From assembly GCA_018292915.2 (NCBI GenBank), contig JACVVK020000169.1:975001-1039000 (forward strand): a stretch of 64,000 bases of DNA, given 5' to 3'. Both the position numbers and the translations under genes were made by a program. Origin of the DNA: Batillaria attramentaria. Lineage: Eukaryota > Mollusca > Gastropoda > Batillariidae. The notes under the pieces are model-generated. The model searched no databases. It was not told the DNA's origin and was given only the letters and a program-made list of their open reading frames with translations. Below are positions 1 through 11,483 of this stretch, piece by piece; within the stretch, counting starts at the first letter, position 1; each line of letters starts with the position of its first letter.

Positions 1-2455
1 GACAACAGGAAATACCAACGCAGCAGTTAGCTAGACAATTTCAAGGTCATTCCGCACTATCTGAGCGTTACATCACTAGCGCCAGTGAATAGACCTAGAA
101 GTCTTAATCTATGATCCCATGCGGTTAGGTGACTGTTTCTCATGTGAATGCCAGGGAAACTGTGGAAAACATGTACTCATATAATTATTGGGTTTGGATT
201 TGTTTTGTTTATGGAAAGAAGACATCACCTTTACCCAGTAACCCCATCCAGAGATTTTTTTAATGGAAAGGAATAATAAAAGTATTATAACCAACAAACC
301 AACCAAAAAGTGAGAGGAGGAACACTTACAGTGGTGCGATGAATTTTTTTTTTTTTTTTTTTTACTGTATTTCATATGAAGATGGAGATGAGAATGAAAA
401 TGAGTATGAAAGATGATTTGGAGTTATGGCTTCAAATGTATGATTTGTGGTGTGTATCAGTGCGCGTTGGTTAGTGTTTATCAGTGTGAGTGTGTGTTGG
501 TTTGTTAGGTGTCTGTAGAAGTGGTGTGCGTGGGCATCTGTATGGGTCAGTGTGTGGCTGGGTTTGGAAGTGGTTTCTGCAGTGTGGTGAAGGTAAGAGT
601 GGTCTGTGTGTTCTGTTTGGTGTGGCGTATGTGGATGTTGGTGTATGGGTGTCGTGGTTTTAGGGCAGGGTATTTAGGGTGTGATGAGGATGATGTGGGT
701 GCAGATGTGGATGTGAATGGTGTGTGCGAATATGTAGATGAGGGTGGTTTAGATGCGGATGCGGAAGATGTTGATGTACGTGCAGGTTTGCTTGATGAGG
801 GTGCTTCAGGTAGGGGTCCAGATGAGGGTGGTTCAGGTGTGTGTGTGGATGAGGGTGGTGGTTTGGTTGAGAGTGGGGCAGATGTAGATGAGTGTGAGGG
901 TAGTGTAAGTGTGGATGGGGGTGGTGCAGATGTAGATGTGGTTTGTGTGTGTGCACAGGTTTAGGTTTGGATGCAGGTGTATGTGTAGGTGTGGGCATGC
1001 GTAAGCGTGGTGGTAGAGGTGTGTTGTTAGTGCATGCGTCAAGTATTGTCATGTTTGGTGTCTGTTCCTGTACGTGTGATCATGTGTTTCAATCTGTCCA
1101 TTATGTTCATTATGTTGTCTGTAAGTGTTGTTGTGTTCAGGAGGGAGTAGACTTGATTGTTGTGGTATGATTGAAGGTCCATTATGCGGTGAATGAGTGC
1201 ACTTTTGATTCTAAGGTTGAGGTCTGTAAGTAAGTTTTGCATAAAGAAGTGTGTTGCGCCTGGAAGTGTGAGATGTGGTGCATAATTATGTGTGTCGCTG
1301 GAAGTATGTTGTTGGTGGTATTGTTGTGTGAGTGGATGTCAGTGATGAGTTGGTTTAGTTGGTGTGCAATGTAGAAGTGTTGCAGTGCTGTGTCAGTGTC
1401 TCTTGTGTATGTGTCAATGGGTTTGTCGAATTCTCTGTGAATGATTTCCAATTCCTCTGAAGTGATTGTGTATTGTGTCGTGCCGGGTTTGTGTTGTGTG
1501 TTCTGTGTTTGTATCTGTGGTGTGTGTCATGGTGTGTGTTATGGTGTTTTTTTAGTGTTCTGTGTTTGTGTCTGTAGTGTGAGCTGTGGTGTGTGTTGCG
1601 GTGTAAGCTGGGGTGTGTTCCGGTGTTGTGTAGGTTGAAATATTTTAAGGTGATGATGATTAGAAGAGTGAAGGATAATTGATATTGATAGATGAGGATG
1701 ATGTCTGTGGTGTGGTCATTTCTGTGGAAAGAAAATAAGTAGTTCGGTAAATATGGTTGTGTCTTTGTTTCTTTTATCTTAATTGTGAAGCGAGGAGATA
1801 TGGTTGTGGAAAAAAGGAGGAAGGGGGGAGGGGTTGAAATTGGAAGGGTAGGGAAATATTTTTTGAAAATAACACTGGTGGGTTATTATCCACTACGTTC
1901 CCTGACAGTTCCATCTGAAATGGGACACCTAAAACCCCCTAAATCATGATATTCGCATAGGAAAAAAGAAAGGAGAAGCTGGTCGGTTCTTAGCCACGCA
2001 CAAACCAAATAGAGGTTGGTTCTTAGCCGGGGCGAGTGCCGGTCATAACCACAAAATGTTCACTACCAATTTTCTTTCTCGAACTGCGCGCGATGTAAGC
2101 CACAAATTGCAATAATTTTCTAGGTATGGCCGCAAGACATATTATAAAACTAGGGCGTTTTCATAAACTTGACTTTTCTTTCTGTAATTTTATATTATCG
2201 CGAATGAAAGTGAATTTTCTACAGAAAACGAGACAAAATTGTTTCCAACGTGAGTGTACGCGCAAGTAGCACCACAAAAACCACTTACGAGTTGAACAGA
2301 GACCTTCTGCGACAAGACAGGCCAACCTCAGGTCGAGGCAAGCTTTCACGTGTACAGCGCAGATGATTTTCTGAGAGAAGTCGCGTGCGGCCAAGCAACG
2401 CTAGCGCTCAACGCCGCAAGCCGGTCAGAATTGGGATAGCCGCGTCACCGGTGTG
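1..2455. mobile_element. Second copy of the 3-kb TIR element, cut by the left window edge
   Basis: Positions 1-2455 align end to end with 30735-33206, differing by scattered substitutions and small indels. The copy ends precisely at the right terminal repeat (CGCGTCACCGGTGTG), where a SINE begins. The left TIR and about 0.6 kb are outside the window. The mirrored subterminal motifs near 1980-2050 are retained. Confidence 0.8.
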
Positions 2456-2456
2456 G

Positions 2457-2700
2457 GGAGCCGGGGTGGCCGAATGGTAGAGCGTTGGACTTCTAATGCT
2501 CGAGTCGTGAGTTCGTAAACCGGCTGGGGCCAAATATTTGTGCTCAGTGGCTTTTTCATCGCTGCCCCGTCTTTGGTATCACCCGTATGTGGTGAAAAAG
2601 GACGTTAAACCCCCAAACACCCACCCACCCTCCAAGCCGTCCTGGGAGGAACACGACTGAAGCTGGCGAAGAATTGGGCCGGGCAGAAAAAACAACAAAA
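2457..2700 (+). mobile_element. tRNA-derived SINE (family 1) fused to another SINE tail
   Basis: The head GGAGCCGGGGTGGCCGAATG carries an A-box-like sequence. A degraded B-box (GAGTTCGTAAACC), the body CAAATATTTGTGCTGGCTTT and the tail GGACGTTAAACCCCCAAAC(ACCC)n follow. From 2636 it continues with CCTGGGAGGAACACGACTG...GGCAGAAAAAAC, the 3' end of a different SINE (compare 58399-58900). Confidence 0.85.
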
Positions 2701-2965
2701 ATCAATGGTGACTGAAACTGTAATCCACGTTTTTTTCCCTTTGTAAATCTTTCGAGGTGATGCGGCGAATCGATTTCAAGATTTTACAGCGCGGAGCCGC
2801 GTTCCGACTCTTTTAGTATCCACATGCTCAGTGCAACAAGGACTGTGGTTAGTATTGATGATACCAATCCGAATCGACTCGCGAAGGAAGCGCGACAGAG
2901 TGCCAGACGGTCTAATGACCAGTTACTCTCTCTCTCTCTCTTTTCCCGTTTTTACTGATCATATG

Positions 2966-2966
2966 T

Positions 2967-3044
<78 letters not shown>

Positions 3045-3157
3045 TTTCTTTGCAGTGTAGTTTTCCTAGTCTAGCAAGGACAAGATAGAAGACAGGTCGT
3101 TGTACCTACATATTTCTATCCTTGGAAAAGAAGGTTTCATTTCATTCCATCTCTGTC

Positions 3158-3188
<31 letters not shown>

Positions 3189-3227
3189 GTCTGTCTGTCT
3201 CTGTCTCTGTCTCTGTCTCTGCCTGCC

Positions 3228-3260
<33 letters not shown>
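2966..3260. repeat. (GT)n microsatellite and CTGT/CT tract
   Basis: About 36 GT units (2972-3043), then TCTG/CTCT repeats (3150-3260). Open frames here translate the repeat and are not genes. Confidence 0.95.
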
Positions 3261-3785
3261 GAGCTCCTTGGGTTACACTTTGATTATACTCGTGTATTCT
3301 GCAATAAGCGCTGTCAAGGAATCGTTAATCTTGCCTGATTTTCGCACACAGGGCCAAAACCGATGAAGAGTTAAAAATAAAACAAGAAAAACAACGTGGA
3401 ATACTCGTGCGCGGTACGCGGAAATGTGCTAAAGCTGTGCAAAACCAACTGACCCAAGCTAAAACTTTGAGAAATCGTCAACGCAGAAAAGCCGTTCACG
3501 TTTTGGAGTCACCGTATCGTCGACGGACAGAAGAAAGTAACTGATTGACACTAGCTAGGCCTTCGACCACGGCATACGGGTATACAGTCATACCTTCCGC
3601 GCTTCGGAAATGTCTCTCGTAATGTCCTGTTGTCCACGCCGCGTGTAGCATTCCTACCGGGTTTAGGTGTGACGGTTTTATCTAATCTATCGATGGGGTA
3701 GGTGCGGACACGTAAGCGGGTAAACGTGTGTACGTGTCGAAGGCCATAAGGCATAACCAGACGTGTCCGATGTCTTCGACATGAG

Positions 3786-3913
3786 GGGGAGCAGGGATAG
3801 CTGAACGGTAGAGAGTTGAACTTTCAATGCTCGGGTCGTGAGTTCGAATCCCGGCTGGGGCCAAAATATCTGTGCTGGCCTTTTTCTCGTTGCCCCATCT
3901 TTGATATCACTCC
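3786..3913 (+). mobile_element. SINE family 1, tail-truncated
   Basis: The tRNA-like head has an intact B-box (GTTCGAATCCC) and the body runs to GATATCACTCC. The GACGTTAAAC tail is missing. Confidence 0.85.
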
Positions 3914-4046
3914 TAAAACTCATGCACTCTTCATTCTCCGCGAGTAGAGACTGCTGCTGCACTACCCGCACTGTGAGAAAAGTTGTTTTGAGCTGCAGTG
4001 GCGTAATTAAAGCCTTTAACCGGAGAATGGTCATGCCTCGCCACAC

Positions 4047-4047
4047 A

Positions 4048-4078
<31 letters not shown>

Positions 4079-4245
4079 CTTGGCCGAATGGTAGAGCGTT
4101 GGACTTCTACTGCTCGGGTCGTGAGTTCGTATCCCGGCTGGGGCCAAATATTTGTGCTGGCTTTTCCATCGTTGCCCCGTCTATGATATCACCCGTATGT
4201 GGTGGAAAAGGACGTTAAACCCCCAAACACCCACTCCACCCACCC
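4047..4245 (+). mobile_element. SINE family 1 with 31-G head and perfect 12-bp target duplication
   Basis: GCCTCGCCACAC flanks the copy at 4035-4046 and 4246-4257. The usual GGGGAGCCGGGG head is replaced by a 31-base G run (4048-4078) leading straight into CTTGGCCGAATGG. Confidence 0.92.
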
Positions 4246-4257
4246 GCCTCGCCACAC

Positions 4258-5016
4258 CGGGATAAAAAGCATCTTCTCGAATCGTACGGACAAAACGCTG
4301 TACACTCAGATTACCCGTCATGAGCTCATAGTTTGAACAGGTTTTCCACCTCCGCGTGGCATGCCTTACATTGTAGCTACTGGCCGCTGGTGGATTAAAC
4401 TAGTAATGTGCCACTCATGACCCTAGCATTCAAAGCCCAACGACTTACAAAGGAAGGAAGGAAGGAAGGAAGGAATGAAGGAAGGAAACTAGAGGTTTAA
4501 TAGACGAGAGAGTTCACCATAATCAGCTCCCTCAGCTATTTTAACTGTTCTAGCATTCTGATTAAAAAATCATTACGCTCTAAATAGTGACGTCAAACAC
4601 AGCGGAACTGATACCCAGTTCACGAGACGCTGCACGCTAATCGCTAAAAGGCGGAACTGCGCATGAACTTAGTGACGCAGTAGGCTATTTCTATGGAAAC
4701 CACGCACGCATCTTTCTTCGATATTCTCTGCAGTTTTTCGGTTAAAATAGCAACCGAACAGAAACTTAACACCACCTGGCGTCTATTTTAAAACGAAAAC
4801 GGCCATCTCATGGGTAATTAGACGAAGTGTTCGGTGTTTTTTTTTTTGTTTTTTGTTTTTTTAATCTTAATGCAATTTTATGGTTCATTCTTAAAACGGA
4901 AAGCCATCTTTGAAAAGATATTATTACATCAGATAAAATTGAGAAGCTTAGACAGTTGCTGAACTTCATCTAAACAGACCTGTCATTAGCGCTGTACCGT
5001 GCGCTAATGAAAAGAC
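4258..5016. other. No gene seen
   Basis: Holds a GGAA tetranucleotide run (4451-4486) and T-rich sequence. Nothing else is recognised. Confidence 0.6.
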
Positions 5017-5254
5017 AATAATAATAATAAGCGCATTAATATAAGCACTTTATCCCAAATATTTGGCTCAAAGCGCCACGAGCTAAACCAAACAAGCACG
5101 CTCACGTGAATCACACTCATTCTCTCACACACTGGACATGAACACAATACAACCACGTGGTGCGAAGGCCCAGCTCAGCAGTTTAAGTTTCGGAATTTTA
5201 GAATTGCGTTAATTTTTTTATTTTGTGGGCTGAAGATTTCCAAAGACACTCTGA
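5017..5254 (-). mobile_element. SINE family 2, 5'-truncated
   Basis: Reverse tail starting ATAATAATAATAAGCGC and continuing through TCACGTGAATCACACTCATT and GTTTCGGAATTTTAGAATTG. The central block and tRNA head are absent. Confidence 0.78.
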
Positions 5255-5288
5255 GGCATACTTAAACACACAAACGAACAAACAAACA

Positions 5289-5402
5289 AGGGTGGGTGGG
5301 TGTTCGGGAGTTTAACGTCCTTTTCCAACACATAAGGATGATATCAAACACGGGGCAGCGAGGAAAAAGGCCAGCACAAATATTTGGCCCCAACCGGGAC
5401 AA
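5289..5402 (-). mobile_element. SINE family 1, 5'-truncated
   Basis: Reverse-oriented tail (GGGTGGGTGGGTGTTCGGGA, TTTAACGTCC) and body to GGCCCCAACCGGGA. The tRNA-like head is absent. Confidence 0.8.
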
Positions 5403-5697
5403 ACAAACACACACACACCAACGAAGCAACGGTGCTTCAATAAACTGCAGACCCACCCAAGGCTACAGCGAACTGAATTTTCATGGATTTGAAAATGCAC
5501 GTGCAACCATCTTTTCTTTATTGATGTCATTTTATGATTGCACTGTCTCTACTGTTTGTTTTCTTGCTAATACCCTCCCTTATTGTGCTAGTTTACTTGA
5601 CTTGTCTTGACTTTAATTTGACTTAATGTTTTTTTTTTTGTTTTTGTTTTTTTTACTCTAAGCTGCGAGTAGCTATTCCTAGCTGAACTAAGGAGGT

Positions 5698-5866
5698 AGG
5701 GTGGGTGGGTGTTTGGGGTTTAACGTCCTTTTCCACCACATAGGGTGATATCAAAGACGGGGCAACGATGAAAAAGCCAGTACAAATATTTGGCCCAAGC
5801 CGGGATCGAACTCACGACCCGAGCATTAGAAGACCAACGCTCTACCATTCGACCACCCCGGCTCCC
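5698..5866 (-). mobile_element. SINE family 1, full length, 15-bp target duplication
   Basis: CTGAACTAAGGAGGT is repeated exactly at 5683-5697 and 5867-5881. All parts are present. Confidence 0.93.
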
Positions 5867-6026
5867 CTGAACTAAGGAGGTTGACCTGCCCTCGAGTGCT
5901 ATGACGTCATGTGAGGGTCTCAATAAAACTTTGATGTCGATCGATAAAACGCTCTGACACTGGGCACGCTACAGCCGCAAGCGTATGCGTGGCATTACAA
6001 ACTGGCATCTGTTATCATATGATATC

Positions 6027-6340
6027 GGTCGGGTTGGTTGGTTGGTTGGGGTTTATCGTCCCACGCCACAACAAGGGGCAGGTTATAGGGGAGGGGTTAG
6101 CTACCCTAACTGAACAGTCCAGCTGAACGCATTCAGCCCAGTCAGACTGCCAGGTCGGCCACATTTTATGTATCCTTGACTGTAACGGACAAGTTACACA
6201 AACAGATCCAGTTCACTGTCAGAGGAAGCGGGAAATGTCAAAAAGCCCTGCACAAAATATTCGGCCCTATCGGGCTTCGAACGCGGGACCTTTCGATATC
6301 GAGTCCACCGCTCAAACCGTTGAGACACCGACTCCCCTAC
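6027..6340 (-). mobile_element. tRNA-derived SINE, family 3
   Basis: On the reverse strand the head GGGGAGTCGGTGTCTCAACG and B-box GCGTTCGAAGCCC are followed by a body of about 200 bases and the tail GGGACGATAAACCCC(AACC)n. Flanking 14-mers starting TATCAT (6013-6026 and 6341-6354) match with two differences. Confidence 0.78.
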
Positions 6341-6354
6341 TATCATGAGATATC

Positions 6355-7276
6355 ATATGTGTAGGCGGTTTATCTGCACGCGTCTATATGTAATCAAGTT
6401 CCCATCGGCTTTACTACAGGTGCGTCCAGTGACGAGAGTTGGCTGGTCAGTGAAAGGAAATATACGATCGGTTTCGTGCCGTGACATGTAATTTGTGTGG
6501 TTACATTTCTCGCGCAATTGGTTCTCGGGAGTGCGAGCTAAAGGTGTGCGGGTGTTCCTTCATGTAGTGTGCAGATTATGCATCTGGATGAGGTGAAGAC
6601 ATCAAAATAATACGCATGGCTTTATTGTTGCCGCGCCGGATTGACACAGGTCTGTTCTCAGAAGAAGAAGAAGAAAAAACCTCTCCCGAAGACCTTAGAA
6701 ACAGGTTACGCCGTCGTCTTACCAACAAGATTAAACGTCACAAATTACGTAGTTTTCGGTTGGTCAGCGTCACGCGACTGTGACAAGATATTGACGTATG
6801 ACGTACGTTAGTCAGTGTACTAGCAGGATACTAGTATTCTTGTATTATATGTGGAAATCGCACACTGCTTGTTTCGTTGTCCGTGTCAGATTTCATTCCG
6901 GTAGTCGGGACGTTAGTAATAAGCCTTTGCTTTGATACTCTGTATGACAGACATCTTGGCGAGGAGTCCGTTGTGATAAGCCTTAGCTGACCGTTAGTGA
7001 CCGCATTTCTCTCGGGTCCGCACAAACTGAGGTCACAAAAATGCTTTCACACAGAAAGAAGCAGAAGAACGTTGTTAGTAGTGCGAGAATTTGCCTACCA
7101 TGTTCCGTTTTCAGCATGGCGTTACTTCTGTCCAATCCCCCCCCCCCCCCACACACACACACACCCCTTCGTCATTTTAATGATCATGTGATATGCCCAC
7201 AGGCTTGGTTGTGTGTCGTTGTTCTGTCTAAAATGCATGCATGCGCTTTTGGTCTTCAGCTCTGCATTGTCTGCTC

Positions 7277-7277
<1 letters not shown>
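6355..7277. other. No gene seen
   Basis: Unique-looking sequence with short random frames, ending in a C/CA run at 7138-7164. Confidence 0.6.
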
Positions 7278-7313
<36 letters not shown>

Positions 7314-7404
7314 AATGAAATGAAATCAGTGAAATGAAACGAAACTTTATTTGTCAACGGTAAAAGACATTGGTCCAGTGGTCCAGTTTTCATTCTTGCC
7401 GTTA

Positions 7405-7489
<85 letters not shown>

Positions 7490-7518
7490 TCTATCTATCT
7501 ATCTATCAATCTATCTAC
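7278..7518. repeat. (GA)n, GAAAT, (CGCA)n/(CA)n and (CTAT)n cluster
   Basis: GA run 7278-7310, GAAAT-like units to about 7345, CGCA then CA to 7487, CTAT to 7507. A further GA/GACA tract lies at 7604-7660. Confidence 0.95.
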
Positions 7519-7606
7519 GTCCGCTCACAGACACGACATACAAAAGGGTATAGGTGTCAAATGCAACACACATGAGAGGTAAAAGGCACAGTGTATTAGC
7601 AACACA

Positions 7607-7651
<45 letters not shown>

Positions 7652-7940
7652 GGGAGAGACAGAGAGAGGAAAGCTTAAACGCTTGTAAAACGATTAGTCA
7701 CATTGCAAAGCCGCCGTGACCTAAGCTGAGCGGGTATACAGAGCGCTGAGCAAGCAGATCATTATGCTGTTCTGAAGTAGGGAATTTTATTGTCTTGCTG
7801 TAAAGATTCATGACTTTTTGTCGACAAAACATAAACAGGCAATTCAAGTTGTTTTTTAGGGCAGTCACTCAGAGTTTTCAGAGTCCTTTCTTCCAAGAGC
7901 TTTGGTATGCGTATCGAGATGACGTACCATCTATGCGGCG

Positions 7941-8119
7941 GGTAAGTGGGTGTGTTTGGGGGGTCACGGTGTGACGTCCTTTTTCACCACATACGGGTGA
8001 TATCAAAGACGGGGCAACGATGCAAAAGCCAGTACAAATATTTGGCCCCAGCCGGGATACGAACTCACGACCCGAGCATTGGAAGTCCAACGCTCTGCCA
8101 TTCGGCCACCCCGGTTCCC
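7941..8119 (-). mobile_element. SINE family 1, full length
   Basis: Reverse copy from a diverged tail (GTGTGACGTCCTTTTTCACC) to the head ending CGGCCACCCCGGTTCCC. No clear target duplication is seen. Confidence 0.85.
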
Positions 8120-8352
8120 GTATCTGTGCGGCGGAGGCCGACCTTTCCACATGGAGGTACATCTATTACCGTCAAGTCAAGCCGGGGACCGGTACAAACG
8201 AACGAACAATTTCTCATGTGGCAAACCGTGGTGGGAAAAAACAACCCACAAAACAACAACCAACAATGTGTCTTTAAAGGCGCAATTGCTACCATGACTA
8301 GGTTGTCTTACAGTCCCTGGTTGTATATATATATGGAGACTCCTGTTCTGGA

Positions 8353-8530
8353 GGGGAGCCGGGATGGCCGAATGGTAGAGCGTTGGACTTTCAATGCTCG
8401 GGTCGTGAGTTCGAATCCCGGCTGGAGCCAAATATTTGTGATGGCCTTTTTCTCGTTGTCCCGTCTTTGAAATCACCCATACGTGGTGGAAAAGGACGTT
8501 AAACTCAACACCCACCCCACCCCACCCCAC
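8353..8530 (+). mobile_element. SINE family 1, full length
   Basis: Intact boxes and a tail of ACCCC repeats. Flanks CCTGTTCTGGA (8342-8352) and CCTGTTTTGGA (8531-8541) are an 11-bp duplication with one mismatch. Confidence 0.9.
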
Positions 8531-8789
8531 CCTGTTTTGGAACAGTTGCCCTTGTGACTGTGCCCCTGCGCTTGAAACAGTCTATCTTAGAGATTAGTAA
8601 AGCTCCGAATGCAACACACTGACGTTTGACGGCCATGCGAACGATAAAAACTCAGCCGTCCGGAGCTACAAGGTCGAGTGTCGTATACGACACTGTCGCC
8701 GGCTACTGCGTTTTTGCTTCAATCAGCTAGACGCAAGCCTGTCTCAGTGTCTGTGCATGTACTTCTGCTATTTTCAGCAAGTGTCTCAG

Positions 8790-9173
8790 AGGTCTGCAAT
8801 CTCATGAAAAAGCCGCAAACATTGCAATTTTTTTTAACTGCGACTCCATCGACTGTGCATAATCCAAGCAACTCTGTCACATTTGCAGAATTTTCAGCGC
8901 TTCGGGGACCCTTATAGCACCAGAGCACGAGTTTGCCGTGAAATCATTTGGCTTTTGGTCAGTGAGCGAAACTCATCGCTACAGTGTCTAGCGGATGTTG
9001 AGTGCTGCACGGTCTTTCTCGCTCAGTGTCAAAACACAAACTGAGCGGCTGTGAAATCAGGCTTCCCTTGACTTTTATGGGCGTTTCAGGGGACGCTGAA
9101 AACTCTGTAACTGTGACAGAATTGACTGTGCGTTTTGCACACTGTTTGTGGCTTTTCTTGAGATTGCAGACCT
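8790..9173. mobile_element. MITE, copy 1 (AGGTCTGC termini)
   Basis: The left terminus AGGTCTGCAATCTCATG and right terminus (reverse complement AGGTCTGCAATCTCAAG) form terminal inverted repeats of about 20 bp. The right flank is TTAA and the left flank is a mutated TCAG. Internal landmarks such as GTGCTGCACGGTCTTTCTCG are shared with the copies at 45281 and 59166. Confidence 0.75.
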
Positions 9174-9461
9174 TTAAGTACTGTCTACACTGAGTCACGA
9201 TTACGGACGTCAACGGGTCACACGTACCAACTGCAGCTGTCCGTAAAACAGGATCCTATACGTGATTCATGGGATTAAAACAGTGCACAGACACGGTCTG
9301 CTTCTACACAGTTGACAAGAGAAGTTCATAATGTGTACGATACACTTACTACTGTTTCTCACGGACTCTTTTATTTTAAGTCTCTGCATGTTTTTGAGCC
9401 CCCCCCCCCCCCCGGCACCCCCCACCAATAAATAAAAAAAATCCCAACGTGACATAAAAAT

Positions 9462-9629
9462 CAGGAAATGACACTCGCCCGTAGCATAGCTGCCAACAAC
9501 GTTCAAATATTTTCACGAACACAGATTTAAAATATGTTCACGAACACAGATTAATTTTTAATCTGTGTTCGTGAACATATTTGAACGTTGTCGCCCGCTA
9601 TGCCGCCTACGGTCGAGTGTCATTTGCTG
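9462..9629. repeat. Imperfect large hairpin, arms of about 75-85 bp
   Basis: The right arm, AATCTGTGTTCGTGAACATATT through GAGTGTCATTTGCTGA, is the reverse complement of the left arm. The left arm also carries an extra partial copy of TTCACGAACACAGATT (at 9510 and 9538). Small mismatches show some age. Confidence 0.8.
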
Positions 9630-10843
9630 ATTTTGGGCAATTTGTGAACTTATCACGTACACTGAAACTGACCAAGAGGAAATCATTCCCTCTTGCCGAG
9701 CTGCAGTACAACTGCCCGACCAGTACTACTATACAATATTGTGTACACCCCTCCCTGCCATATTTGCACAGTACTATCGGCGTTAGATACAATATCTCAC
9801 ACGTGTCAGTTATACAGCGAAGGCCGTATGAAGTAAATACTAATCTAAGTCTGCACCGACAAGGGTTGGGACTGAAGATCAAAATGCCCAGTGAAAGCTT
9901 GACTGGGGTTGCCACGCCCACCGGCTCCGCAAATAACGGTTGGAATGTATCCGGTCTGACGGTGGTGGGCCAGTATCGACAGATCGTGATGTTTAAACGA
10001 ACCATTCCGAGATTCAGACAAAACACGTGAGATAAGACAAAATATAACTGCGCTCTGTCGACCACACCTTCACATGCAGTTCTTGAGAGGCTAAAAGGGA
10101 CTCTCCTTCTTATGTCTGCTGCCTCAGTTTTAGTCCGTTTCGTCGTGACAGAAAAAAGGGATAGCGCCTGGGCAATTAGGCCGGCCTAAACAAAAGTCAG
10201 CGACGAGCAGGAAATTGCAGGTAGCTGTCCAACAACTTGGAGAGAGAGAGAGAGAGAGGAAGCATGGCACACACAACAGACATGCATGCGAGCATGCAGT
10301 CAGTAAATGCCGATAACAGGACCGGCCACAATCCCACCCCTCCACCCGGCCGGCCTTAACTCGCCTGTTCCTTAAGGCAATGTAACTCCCATTACAGTTC
10401 AACATCATGACTAAAAACTGCACGTATCTTCAAACTTACCTGTTGGCAGTTAGACACAGTACCGGCAGGTGTGGGTGATAGGAGAGCCACTGACACAGGT
10501 GTGTAGGACTACGCACTTTTTCCCGAACACGTGAAGTGGTTGCGTAGGCAGCAAAGGGCTAGCACATCCCGAAAGGGCAAGCCCCGTCACCCTGTGAAGT
10601 ATGGTGCACCAAGCTGCCTAAAATACTGGCAGCATGAAGCAATTGTCTATACGTGGGTGACGTTTAGTACAGCCCGGCCGGCCGGGCCAGACGAAGGGCA
10701 AGTTACTCTAGTACATGTGATTACAAACAAGTACAGCAACACACTTTACACTTCACAATAAAACAAGGTGTAAATATATATTCAAAAAACCTGTACGTGT
10801 AAAATCAAAGTTTACTTGGTTTGGAAATCATGCCACAGCTTTG
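9630..10843. other. Unassigned; both strands open 9581-10065
   Basis: Frames of about 150 codons are open on both strands over the same bases, starting inside the large hairpin. Neither resembles a known protein, and antiparallel openness argues for chance or an old repeat. Confidence 0.4.
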
Positions 10844-11483
10844 GGGCGGTCGGTGGTCTAGTGGTTAAGAGACTTCGTCACCAGTGCGAGAGGTCAGGTT
10901 CAAGTCGCACTCGGGGTAAAGAATTTGTTCCTTCTCGTACGTGACACCGTTCATTCCAGGGCCGATCGTCGGAGGTTCTCTCCGGGTACTCCGGCTTCCT
11001 CCCCCCTCTGCTCTGCTTTGGAAATGTTGATGCAAAATTTGAAAATAAATGCAACATAAATTCCGAAACTTAAACAGCTGAGCTGACCCTTCGGCACCAT
11101 GTGATTGTAATGTGTTCATGTTCAGTGTGTGAGAGAATGCGTGTGGTTCACGTGAGTGTGCGTGTTGGGTTCAGCTCGCGGCGCTTTGAGCCAGTTAAAG
11201 AAATTGGGTAAAGCGCCTATACAATACTCAGTTATTATTATATTATCATTATTATTTTCGTTCAGTCGGGGTGCCCACACTTTTGGGGAAGGGGCTGCAT
11301 TTTGAGTTTGTAGAGTTTTTGATGGGAGCTTGTTAGTTAGTTAGTTACTTACTTAGTTACTTAGTTAGGGCTTATCGTGGCGCAAGCAACAAAACTATTT
11401 CGCGGCTAATCAGTAAAGGTCCTTCTTTGCCAGACTAAAATAAAAAAGGAAGACAATAAAACAAGGTGTAAATATATATTCAA
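10755..11483. repeat. Direct-repeat pair around SINE family 2
   Basis: ACAATAAAACAAGGTGTAAATATATATTCAA occurs at about 10756 and about 11453, some 700 bases apart, with a family 2 SINE and the LINE tail between or beside the two copies. Confidence 0.75.
10844..11257 (+). mobile_element. tRNA-derived SINE, family 2, full length
   Basis: The head GGTCGGTGGTCTAGTGGTTA (A-box) and AGGTTCAAGTCGC (B-box) lead to a central GGTTCTCTCCGGGTACTCCG block and a tail of about 200 bases ending in (ATT)n. Confidence 0.82.

Noticed and set aside
660..1052. His/Pro-rich reverse frame
   Set aside because: It is a shifted reading of the GATGTG-type repeat and is replaced by a different frame in the second copy.
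2465..2535. tRNA genes at the SINE heads (here and in all other family 1 copies)
   Set aside because: A- and B-box-like motifs are present but the cloverleaf is degraded and each is attached to a SINE body and tail.
9581..10065. 149-152 codon frames on both strands
   Set aside because: No homology recognised, antiparallel openness, and one end lies inside a hairpin.
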